64,000 nucleotides of DNA from Bryum argenteum (Eukaryota; Streptophyta; Bryopsida; Bryales; Bryaceae), in the NCBI GenBank assembly GCA_037043015.1, contig CM073325.1, positions 20,811,001 through 20,875,000 on the forward strand. The letters run 5' to 3'. Of this stretch, positions 1 to 9,879 are shown one piece after another. Made by a program: the position numbers and the translations under genes. Below the pieces are notes generated by a model. That model saw only the letters and a program-made list of their open reading frames with translations, searched no databases and was not told the origin of the DNA. The first letter of the stretch is position 1, and every line of letters starts with the position of its first letter.

Positions 1-412
1 ACGTTTGTTCCGTTCGCTCGCCCGCAACATCTTGATTTAAAACACGGGAGAGGTAAAGTAGCTTCTGGAACTGACTCTCAGGGCACCAGACTGGGATGAT
101 GCTAAACTTTTCCAGCAATCCTCTCTTATAGTCAGAAAGTCGCTCCTTATTCGCGAGAACCTTCTGGTGAGCTGCTACTGTGTGCTGGCCACCAATGATA
201 TAGTAGTGAGTAGCAGCTTGAATGTCCTTCTTCTCGGGCTTCGTTGTGAAGTATATCGGCTTGTTGTTCAGGAATCCCTTAAGTGGCAAAACGATCACCT
301 GAGCTCTAACCATGCTCATGTCTGGCACGATTTCTACCGCCATCGCAATGCGATCAACCCTGTCTTGAACCAGGCCCTCGTACACAATCTTCCCGGGAGG
401 GAGCGGTGAAGG
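1..412 (-). CDS. Partial ORF with ParB/sulfiredoxin-like GGQH motif, open at left edge
   Basis: Reading the minus strand from about 412 to base 1 gives roughly 130 codons without a stop, and the frame is still open at the window edge. After an N-terminal KIVYEGLVQDRVDRIAM there is a stretch ending YYIIGGQHTVAAHQKVL, then FSIIPVWCPESQFQ and LLYLSRVLNQ. The order hydrophobic strand, G-G-Q-H-x(3)-A helix start, then a second strand (IIPVW) resembles the ParB N-terminal/sulfiredoxin fold, whose members act as nucleases, CTPases or phosphate-handling enzymes. I infer the fold from the motif only. The start of this frame meets the preceding segment in another frame at a CCCGGG run near 395, so one frameshift or an intron is needed to join them. 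It may belong to a mobile element rather than being a host gene. Confidence 0.45.
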
Positions 413-1290
413 TGGTCGTAGTGCACATGGAGCTCCTTGCCGTCGCACCCTTCCATGATTCCATCCCGACAAGATCGTCCCGAATGATGAATATACGAGA
501 GGGGAGAACTCGGTATCGTATAACTTTCGATTTCTTCCTCAACTCGGAGTTAACCGCTTACTATCTTCGGCCGAGAAATTCACTGCATCTGCGAGTGATA
601 GTTTTTTGCCGCTTTCTACTTTGTCCGTTGTACCCTTTTTTGGACGTTTCGGCTTTATCGGTGACTTCCGCTTCTTGCTCGCGGATGCCAGAGTTGCCGG
701 CGGGTCCTCCCCAACAACAGCAGATTCGTCTAGGGCATCGATGAGAAGCTCCCACGACTTCTCAATATCCTCCACCGTAAGCTGTGGGTCGTCGTATATT
801 TCAAACCCCCTCTCAGTAACAGATGCTGATAACGCCGAGTCTAACTTCCCAGCGTCAACACTCAGTCCATATCGTCGGTTATTCTTCTCCTTCCCGAGTG
901 GCAGCTCTTCAATTATTAGTACAACCTGCAGCCCATTATTTCGTGGCACCTTCATTCCAAGAACTTGGACACCTCTCTTCTTGTATTTCTTAAACTTCCC
1001 CCCGCCACTACTATACAGGGACGATCACGGGCTCGCTCGTCTGGTTTCTTTTGCCAAATCAACCCCCAGGCTTCTAGTTTAGGATCAGCTGTGAAAGTCA
1101 TTCCGACAGCGGTTCCGTCATCCAACTCGTAGAATTCTTCACGCAGCCAGGTATTGACATATCGGGATAGGCGTTTTGGCTGAAGTTCCGCAGGTGCCTC
1201 TGTATAATTTGGATGACTGCAGGAATCAACTTCAGCTGTCAGTTTCTCACAGTGGACATTCTGATATACTCTAACAAACTGACTGCAACT
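413..1290 (-). pseudogene. Upstream part of the ParB-like gene, frameshifted, lysine-rich
   Basis: Two long minus-strand frames fit end to end. The first, about 1,280-1,000, contains RLSRYVNTWLREEFYELDDG and WGLIWQKKPDERARDRP. The second, about 1,015-539, contains GKFKKYKKRGVQVLGMKVP, an acidic middle with YDDPQLTVEDIEKSWELLID, and a basic KKRKSPIKPKRPKKG tract like a nuclear localisation signal. They join if one base is removed from or added to the G run at about 1,003-1,008. A plausible 3' splice site (GTTGCAG) lies near 1,280, and the sequence beyond it is palindrome-rich non-coding DNA. The frame stops at 539 and the next segment is in other frames, so either introns or decay separate it from the ParB-like part. 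Family unknown to me. Product and activity cannot be stated. Confidence 0.4.
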
Positions 1291-1299
1291 AACACTTAT

Positions 1300-1712
1300 G
1301 ATGGGGGGATCGCCCCATCCAATAGGACATATCGGGCGATCGCCCCATTGGCATATCAGCATCGTGTGGGCCCCCATCAACAAGGACACATCGGGCGATC
1401 GCCCCATCTGATCACCACTTCTATGATTGAGGGTCACATGTGCGTATAATACACAACGATTATTAAGTCTTCCTACTTAACTACAAGCATAATCTAACGA
1501 AATGAATATTGAGATACGCCATTTTTGGAACTAAGTTCTTAGTCCTCGTTAGAACTAAGCATCATCGAGCGATCGCTCCATCTACTGACCAGCATCGGGC
1601 GATCGCCCCATCCACTTACCAGCATCAGGTTAGAGCCTCATGCTACCAACGGGTTAGGAGCATGGGGCGATCGCCCCATCTGCTTAGCAGCATCGGGCGA
1701 TCGCCCCATCTG
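1300..1712. repeat. Cluster of seven CATCGGGCGATCGCCC-type palindromes
   Basis: Seven near-perfect palindromes of about 18-20 bp occur at roughly 1,302, 1,331, 1,389, 1,562, 1,592, 1,661 and 1,691. The core is GGGCGATCGCCC (or GAGCGATCGCTC) with flanks reading CAT on the left and ATC/ATG on the right. They are separated by unrelated short spacers such as CTTACCAGCATC. The cluster sits just upstream (minus sense) of a probable 3' splice site, so it is likely intronic or 5' non-coding DNA of the ParB-like gene. Confidence 0.8.
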
Positions 1713-1719
1713 CTTGGCA

Positions 1720-3050
1720 TCAATCACATTGTATTCCTTGCAATCAATCACAGAAAATTTCTACATGAGTTGTACGGACAACGCATCTCACGGATCCCGG
1801 TGCATTGATCTTGAATCTCGTAAATCAACGTGTTTGATTATCGAATTCTATGCCTTCTTCCAACTTACTTCATTTTCAATATGATCGGCTTCTTCGATTG
1901 AGTCCGATACGTCGGTTACTAATCGTTGCGTTGCTCAAACACCGCCTGCACTTTTATGCGGGCTGTCCTAATTATCCGTGCGGTGCTCTTAGTTCGCGCC
2001 ACGCTTGATTCTTGGTAGTCGAACAATCCTAGAATTCACTGGGGGTATACATGAGTCCTACTTGAAGAACAGGAATCAATCTCTCGATCGGATGTATGTT
2101 GACGACATTTGCATTGGGATTATAAGACATTGCATTTTTGAGAAGCCGATTGAGAAGTTTGAAGCTTGATTGATCCCGAGTAGCAAGATCCTAAGCTTAA
2201 GAACAGTTTAACTGATCGAATCACAGACAGAGGCAAAAACAGAAATTAGGTTTTCATTTGGGTTCTAGAAATTACAGAAGAAGGCCCAAATTAGGTTTTC
2301 TAAAACCCTCAGACTACACAATTTACCTTGATGACGCAAAAGGCTGCCTTCAAAATGCTGCACCAAGCGTCGAACTCCGATTGCACCGAGATGTTCGCCG
2401 CCACAACGCACCTAATGACAAAAATGAACAAAGCACTCACTACGAGGATCAGTTCTCGCTACGATTCGGAGCTCCAGTAGCTTAGACGGGCAGCGATCTC
2501 ACTCGGACTATCAAAAATCTCAACAATCCAAAAAATTAGAATCGCAACACTCTGAAATGTCACTAATACCTTTCAAGTAGAGTGCGCCTGACGACAAAGA
2601 CGCGAGAGTCGTCGCTCACGCTGAAAAAGTCCAAAATTTACTCGTAATACTCGCGAATCTTCCAAAGCACTCGCAAAAACGCTTTCAACTTCAATACTCG
2701 CAATACTCGCTCAACTTCCAAAGCACTCGAATCGATCCTCGCTCAACTCATTCGTTTCATTCGTTGCGAGGCGATCCTCGCAAAGCACTCGATCGGGAGG
2801 CGATCCTCGCTTTAGGGCGGCTAAAGTCGCGGGAGAACGCGCGCATTAAAACTCAACAGAAGTCGCTCAATTCTCACAGGATTGCAGCAAACACGCGCTA
2901 AACGAATAGAATGGAAGAGAAAACAAAATGAAAGTGAGGGAGCGCGGGAAGTGACGAACGCCTCTTCATCATTATTCTCATCACTCTTCATCAATCCATC
3001 ATTACCGTCCTCTTCTCAGCCGCCAAATCTCACCAACGGCAACCTGCCAC
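1720..3050. other. No gene seen; short GAATCG/ACTCGC-rich stretch
   Basis: No ORF with recognisable content. From about 2,640 to 2,830 there are repeated short words around ACTCGC, TCGCAA and GCGATCCTCGC, suggesting a degenerate simple repeat. Nothing else is supportable. Confidence 0.5.
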
Positions 3051-3054
3051 GTGT

Positions 3055-3460
3055 ACTTACTTTTACTGTACTCATTATTTACTGCTTCCGTATTTACTAT
3101 TTACTGTATTTACTGTATTGCCTTTAACTTTTACTGTATTAACTTTTATTGTATTTACTTTTATTTATTTACTTTTACCTATTTACTTTTACTGTGTTTA
3201 CTTTAACTGTACTTTTACTTTACTTTTTCTGTACTTTTGCTTTACTATACTTTTACTTTAATTTTACTGTACTTTTACTTTACTTTTACTGTTCTTTTAC
3301 ATTACTGTACTTTTACTTTACTTTTACTGTTCTTTTACATTACTGTACTTTTACTTTACTTTTACTGTTCTTTTACTTTACTGTACTTTTACTTTAATTT
3401 TAGTGTACTGTTACTTTACTTTTACTGTTCAGTTACTTTACTTTTCTGTACTTAGTAATT
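3055..3460. repeat. TTTACT-rich tandem repeat with 38-bp unit
   Basis: A low-complexity tract of TTTACT, TTTTACTGTAC and TTTTACTGTTC words. Its centre (about 3,281-3,400) resolves into about three copies of a 38-bp unit, each containing TTTTACTGTTCTTTTAC followed by TTACTGTACTTTT. Apparent ORFs here (poly-Leu/Phe/Tyr) are artefacts of the repeat. Confidence 0.85.
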
Positions 3461-3583
3461 ACAGACTAATTACACAATTTAGTGTAAGTTTATTTTATTT
3501 TCAAAAATTGAACTACTTTGTTATTAGTATTCTTAAAATTACAATGTCACATTTTTGCTTAAAATACGAGACAAAATCTAAAT

Positions 3584-3874
3584 TTAACCCTTAAAAGTCC
3601 CTTGGGGATAGTACGTACCTTGTCGTATAATAAGAATTTCGTTAACCCCTAAAGGTTTGAGCGTGCCGTGGCGACCAGTAGAATACGGTGTATTTTGGTT
3701 GTATTTGGAGTGAATGCACACCTTTAATGGGTTTGAGTTCAAAGAAGAAGTTGACATTTGAATCAATGCGGTTCTAGTGAGCTATTACGATTCCAGTTTA
3801 GAGTTTCTTGTTGGTAGCAAAACCATATTATACGACAGCGTACATACTATCCCCAAGGGACTTTTAAGGGTTAA
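3584..3874. mobile_element. TTAA-bounded MITE with ~45-bp inverted ends
   Basis: The left end reads TTAACCCTTAAAAGTCCCTT at 3,584. The right end at 3,874 is its reverse complement, and the inverted repeat continues through the GGGGATAGTA and TGTCGTATAATA words for about 45 bp with few mismatches. Both ends finish in TTAA, which fits a 4-bp target duplication. Internal sequence has no coding potential. A one-ended copy occurs at 45,785. A smaller TTAA element sits inside it at 3,642-3,727. Confidence 0.8.
3642..3727 (+). mobile_element. 86-bp nested TTAA mini-element, copy 1
   Basis: Begins TTAACCCCTAAAGG and ends CACCTTTAA, inside the larger MITE. A diverged inverted copy abuts the outer element at 3,871-3,955. 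Both contain the same core (TAGAATA(C/T)GGTGTATTTTGG). Confidence 0.65.
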
Positions 3875-3955
3875 AGGTGTTCATTCTTTCTGAATACACC
3901 CAAAATACACCATATTCTACTAGCGCGAGAGGCACGCTTAGACCTCTAGGGCTAA
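3871..3955 (-). mobile_element. Second copy of the TTAA mini-element, inverted
   Basis: Reverse-complement match to 3,642-3,727. It starts at the right-hand TTAA of the outer MITE (TTAAAGGTG) and ends CCTCTAGGGCTAA, where the TTAA has decayed to CTAA. Confidence 0.6.
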
Positions 3956-4099
3956 ACATTCCTACATGGATAAGATAATTACCATGTTCAAAACTTGTGT
4001 ATTGATACATGAGGGAATAGTGTAATTTGTTTATGAGAATACTCCACCTCAAAGGCAACAACATGATTCATGACAATGCTCTTATATATTCTTGTACGG

Positions 4100-7000
4100 A
4101 TTCCAAGCGTTGTGAGCAAATTGGTATTTGCAACTTCTAGATTCTATTTTTACCGTAAATCTCGATTTAAATATGTAGGACTCACGTAATAACTCGTACT
4201 AGTTACTAGTATTTACCTCGAAAATTGTATTAATCATGCAGGTGTGCCACTATTTACCTAGAAATTCGTATTAATCATGCGAGAATATTAGGGTAACTTG
4301 TATATATCATGCAGTATTTACCTAGTAACTCGTTTTAATCATGCACTATTTACCTAGTTGTTCGTATTATTTAGTCATAGTGTATAACCAATCGAAAACA
4401 TTATCATGCTAGAATTCATGAGAATATTCTCATATATTTTTTATGCGATTGCATGCATTGTCACCAAATTAGTATTTGCAACTTGTAGATTCTAATTATA
4501 CTTTGTAACTTGTTTTAAATAATTATGCACGATTCACCTAGTAACTCGTACTAGTTATGCAGTATTTACCTAGGAACTCGTATTAATCATTCCGTATGCC
4601 ACTATTTACCTAGTTATCGTATTTATCATGTAGTATATACCTCGTTACTCGTATAAATCATGCAGTATATACCCGGTAATTCGTATAAATGATGCACTAA
4701 TGAACTGGCTAGTAACTTGCAGTATTTGCAACTTGTAGATTCTATATGAAATGTGTAACTCGAACGTTAAAATATGTACGATTTACGTTACAATTCATAC
4801 TAGTCATAGAGTAGTTACCTAGTACCGCGTATTAATTTTGCAATATGCCACTATTTACCTAGTAACTCGTATTTATCGAGCACTATATACCTGGTAAGTC
4901 GTATTAATCATGGAGTATATACATGGTCACTCGTACATATCATGCAGTATTTACCTAGCAACTCGTACTAGGCATGCAGTATTGACCTAATAACTCGTAT
5001 TAATCATGCACTATATACCTGGTAACTCGTATATATCATGCAGTATTTACCTAGTAACGCGTTATAATCATGCTCTATGTACCTAGTTGTTCGTATAAGT
5101 CATGCTGTATAACCAATCGAGAACATTATGCTAGAATTCATGAGAATATTCTCATATATTTTTGTACGGATTGCATGCGTTGTCAGCAAATTAGTATTTG
5201 CAACTTGTAGATTCTAATTTCACTGTGTAACTCGTTTTAAATATGCACGATTTACGTTACAATTCATACTAGTCATGGAGTATTTACCTAGTACCGCGTA
5301 TTAATCGTGCAATTTGCCACTATTTACCTAGTAACTCGTATTTATCGAGCAGTATATACCTGGTAAGTCGTATTAATCATGGAGTATATACCTGGTCACT
5401 CGTACATATCATGCAGTATTTACCTAGCAACTCGTACTAGGCATGCAGTATTGACCTAATAACTCTTATTAATCATGCACTTTATACCTGGTAACTCGTA
5501 TATATCATGCAGTATTTACCTAGTTACGCGTTCTAATCATGCTCTATGTACCTAGTTGTTCGTATAAGTCATGCTGTATAACGAATCGAGAACATTATAC
5601 TAGAATTCATGAGAATATTCTCATATATTTTTGTACGGATTGCATGCGTTGTCGGCAAATTAGTATTTGCAACTTGTAGATTCTAATTTATTTTGTGTAA
5701 CTCGTTTTAAATATGCACGATTTACGTTACAATTCATACTAGTCATGGAGTATTTACCTAGTACCGCGTATTAATCGTGCAACCGCCACTATTTACCTAG
5801 TAACTCGTATTTATCGAGCAAAAAATATATACCTGGTAAGTCGTATTAATCATGGAGTATATACCTGGTCACTCGTACATATCATGCAAAGATTTACCTA
5901 GCAACTCGTACTAGGCATGCGGTATTGACCTAATAACTCTTATTAATCATGCACTTTATACGCGGTAACTCGTATATATCATGCAAGTATTTACCTAGAT
6001 ACGCGTTATAATCATGCTCTATGTACCTAGTTGTTCGTATAAGTCATCGTATAACGAATCGAGAACATTATACTAGAATTCATGAGAATATTCTCATATA
6101 TTTTTGTACGGATTGCATGCGTTCTCAAAGAAATTAGTATTTGCAACTTGTAGATTCTAATTTGTTTTGTGAACTCGTTTTAAATATGCACGATGTACGT
6201 AATAATTCATACTAGTCATGGAGTATTTACCTAGTACCGCGTATTAATCGTGCAATCCGCCACTATTTACCTAGTAACTCGTATTTATCGAGCGGTATAT
6301 ACCAGTAAGTCGTATTAATCATGGGTATATATACCGTCACTCGTACATATCATGCAGTATTTACCTAGCAACTCGTACTAGGCATGCAGTATTGACCTAA
6401 TAACTCTTATTAATCATGCACTTTATACCTGGTAACTCGTATATATCATGCAGTATTTACCTAGATACGCGTTCTAATCATGCTCTATGTACCTAGTTGT
6501 TCGTATAAGTCATGCTGTATAACGAATCGAGAACATTATACTAGAATTCATGAGAATATTCTCATATATTTTTGTACGGATTGCATGCGTTCTCAGCAAA
6601 TTAGTATTTGCAACTTGTAGATTCTAATTTCACTGTGTAACTCGTTTTAAATATGCACGATGTACGTAATAATTCATACTAGTCATGGAGTATTTACCTA
6701 GTACCGCGTATTAATCGTGCAATCTGCCACTATTTACCTAGTAACTCGTATTTATCGAGCAGTATATACCTGGTAAGTCGTATTAATCATGGAGTATATA
6801 CCGGTCACAAATACATATCATGCAAGTATTTACCTAGCAACTCGTACTAGGCATGCGGTATTGACCTAATAACTCTTATTAATCATGCACTTTATACCAG
6901 TAACTCGTATATATATCATGCGATTTACCTAGATACGCGTTCTAATCATGCTCTATGTACCTAGTTGTTCGTATAAGTCATCTTTGTATAACGAATCGAG

Positions 7001-7640
7001 AACATTATACTAGAATTCATGAGAATATTCTCATATATTTTTTTACGGACGGATTGCATGCGTTCTCGCAAATTAGTATTTGCAACTTGTAGATTCTAAT
7101 TTTTTGTGTAACTCGTTTTAAATATGCACGATTTACGTAATAATTCATACTAGTCATGGAGTATTTACCTAGTACCGCGTATTAATCGTGCAACCGCCAC
7201 TATTTACCTAGTAACTCGTATTTATCGAGCAAAGTATATACAGTAAGTCGTATTAATCATGGAGTATATACCGGTCACTCGTACATATCATGCGAGTATT
7301 TAACTATTTACCTAGTAACTCGTACTAGGCATGCGAGATTGACCTAATAACTCGTATTAATCATGCACTTTATACATGGTAACTCGTATATATCATGCAA
7401 GTATAAAAATAGAATTTACAAGTTGCTAATACCAATTATCTTAAGTTCTGATCATGGAGTATTTTCCTAGTAACTTGTATTAATCATGCACTTTATACTT
7501 GGTTACTCGTGCATTTAATGCGATATTTACCTAGTAACTCGTATTAATTATGCATTATGATCTTGTATTTTTATCCGGTATCTTTGTATAACTAAATGAA
7601 AACATCATCTTATGATTCTTGGCAATTATACTCTTATATA
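4100..7640. repeat. Satellite-like array with 469-bp higher-order repeat
   Basis: The basic word is a ~38-45 bp variant of TACCTAGTAACTCGTATTAA plus TCATGCAGTATT. About ten of these make a higher-order unit marked by AGAATTCATGAGAATATTC. The marker occurs at 4,411, 5,133, 5,602, 6,075, 6,543 and 7,012, giving spacings of 722, 469, 473, 468 and 469 bp. The four right-hand periods are highly similar; both edges (4,100-4,400 and 7,400-7,640) are diverged, as expected for an array growing from its middle. No ORF of note in the region. Confidence 0.9.
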
Positions 7641-8050
7641 TTTTTGCACGTTAATATTTGTTTTATTAGGTAACCATTGAAACATAATTTTAGGTGGAAT
7701 TTTGAAGCATAAACGGTATTTCAAAAAATTCATATTCAAGTTCGATTGTTAGATTTGTTTCGTGACATACTTAGCTAAATGAATTACTTCTACTAGTACC
7801 TAGGTGAACTACTAGTACCTAGGTGCAATGAATTTGAGGAGTTGACATATGAGTCATGGTACTAGACGTACTCGTGCATGACACTCATGAGGTGAACCGA
7901 AGTGCGTTTGACCGCGACCGCCATGTTTGGTAAATATGCTTTTTATTGTATCTCCCAATGTCCTAGCCAATAACAACGGCTCCCTCCTTTTCTAAAGACA
8001 TCCTCCCTCCCGCTAGAATTCGCATCACTCTTTCAAAACTTCAACTTCTC
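7641..8050. other. No gene seen
   Basis: AT-rich sequence with a short direct duplication of ACTAGTACCTAGGTG near 7,790-7,825. No coding or structural signal beyond that. Confidence 0.4.
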
Positions 8051-8079
8051 TTCTTCATGCTCTTCTTCTTCATTCAAGT

Positions 8080-8330
8080 TTCTAGTGCTAGTTTCTAGTG
8101 CTCTTCTTCTTTGCTCGTGTTGGTGCTCTTGTTTGCTCGTGTTGTTGGTGCTCTTCTTTGCTCGTGTTGGTGCTCTTTCTAGTGATAGTTTCTAGTGCTC
8201 TTCTTTGCTCGTGGTGCTCTTTCTAGTGATAGTTTCTAGTGCTCTTCTTTGCTCGTGGTGTTTGGTGCGCTTGCTACTCGTGTTGTTCTTCACGGTGCTA
8301 CTCGTGCTCTTTTTTTCCTCACGCGGTCTT
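8080..8330. repeat. GCTCTTCTTTGCTCGTG tandem repeat
   Basis: Imperfect tandem copies of a ~44-bp unit containing TTTCTAGTGCTCTTCTTTGC and TCGTGGTGCTC, best preserved at about 8,165-8,265. ORFs on both strands across this tract are products of the repeat. Confidence 0.75.
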
Positions 8331-8779
8331 CTTTGGACGTTAGTTCCTCTTCCTCCTCGCCTCCCGCAATCCACGCCGGACCTATTGTTGTTGCCGAGTT
8401 TCGACATTCATATACAATAAGGTGTGAATTACTCCTTCATCCCATTAAATCGGTTTCAAATTCTTGAATACGCAATGAAATTAACACTGTTCTAGCCGCA
8501 CCGCTAAATGAATTTGATAGCTTCCTAAAGTATTGCAAATCTCGGATTTGGAGCGCTAGTAGTAGTCCAATTGTATTCAACTTATTATAGGCCTCCTAAT
8601 CCATGACCTCAATTATCATGGTAGGATTTATCGATTTATAATACATCCTCCTCGGTATGGGAATAGTCAATCAACAACACATTGTAATGCAAGCTGCATG
8701 TTTTCATATATAGAGTGTTTAACGTCAACAAAGAGAGAGAGGGTGATGACGTGTGCTTATGCGAATCCGTACTATAGTA

Positions 8780-9600
8780 CGTCGTCGTGGCGATCGCCCG
8801 ATAGTACTTCTCTAAGTTCTTAAGATATTGAACATTATGAGAAAGCCTCTAAGGCATGGGCGGTCGCCCCATGCGGTGTCCTAGTCTTTAAAAACTCTAA
8901 ATTGGCATGGGGCGATCGCCCGATGAACTAATCGAACTGAAATAATCATTAAATGATTCCTTGCAGACTATTGAATCAATGGAGGCTTATAATTGTGTAT
9001 GTTCAATATAAGATATCGTGGGACCCGTCTATTCAAATTGTGCAGGAAGAGAAGGTCGGAGAACTAGCACATCGGGCGACCCCGATGCTCGTATAAAATA
9101 AAGCTTGCGGCCGAGGATCGGGCGATCGCCTTCATGATCGCCTCGGTTTCGAGGCGGCGTTCGTCGGCTATTTCTTCTTCGTCGTGGTTCCGACTTGCAA
9201 GAAGCGCGTCGGGCGATCGCCCGATAAGTTGAGTTCTAAATCATGGCTTACGGGAGTGGCTCGACCACGGACTCGGCTTTTGACATTCTGCGGTGAAGTC
9301 CGGCTCCGCAATGGTATGGAGGTCACACTTCTATATCCCAGTATCGGTGCGGTCGGTTCCGGCGTTCTCATCGACTTCGGCACATTTGGGATATGGGAAG
9401 GAGTTTGTTTCCCGACATGATGATCGAAGACTATGTTCTTCTTCGCCTATCACGGAGATCTGCCGGGCTTCGATGATCTGCCATTACAACCTCGGCGACT
9501 TGGGACACGTGGTCGGCCATGCCTTGAATAAGACCGTTCTTTGGAAAGCTCTTGACTTGGTAATATCATCGGGCGATCCCCGATCGATGAGGATGTCCCG
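8780..9600. repeat. Second group of GGGCGATCGCCC-type palindromes
   Basis: Copies or decayed copies at about 8,787, 8,853, 8,904, 9,069, 9,117, 9,207 and 9,567. Some keep the full GCGATCGC octamer (8,787; 8,904; 9,117; 9,207). Others have lost bases in the centre but keep the CATCGGG and CCCGATG arms. They lie 5' of the DUF7869-like relic. Confidence 0.75.
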
Positions 9601-9879
9601 GACGGGGACCGCGCTTCCGTCAAGATCGGAGTGGGTCGGGCATGAAATTCGAAGAAGGGCGAGAATGGTCGGGTTGATGCGTCGGAAGAATAATTTGTTG
9701 CTTTCCTTCGGATCATTTCCAGGACACTACTTTAGGCGAAGGCTTCATTGGGGTCACTGCATTCGCAAGTTATGCGCGGTGACGTGATGACGATTATGAC
9801 GCATCGTCAGTGGCCCATTTCAGATTGCTTTTTGCTTTCGGTGGACGGACTGGATGACACTCTCTTTGCACTTTGCTTC

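Noticed and set aside
3149..3455. Leu/Phe/Tyr-rich ORFs as membrane proteins
   Set aside because: They are translations of the TTTACT tandem repeat in different frames.
4100..7640. CRISPR array
   Set aside because: The units are repeats of repeats with no constant repeat/unique spacer alternation, and the setting is a plant nuclear genome.
8192..8467. Overlapping ORFs on both strands
   Set aside because: Low-complexity translation of the GCTCTTCTTTGCTCGTG repeat.
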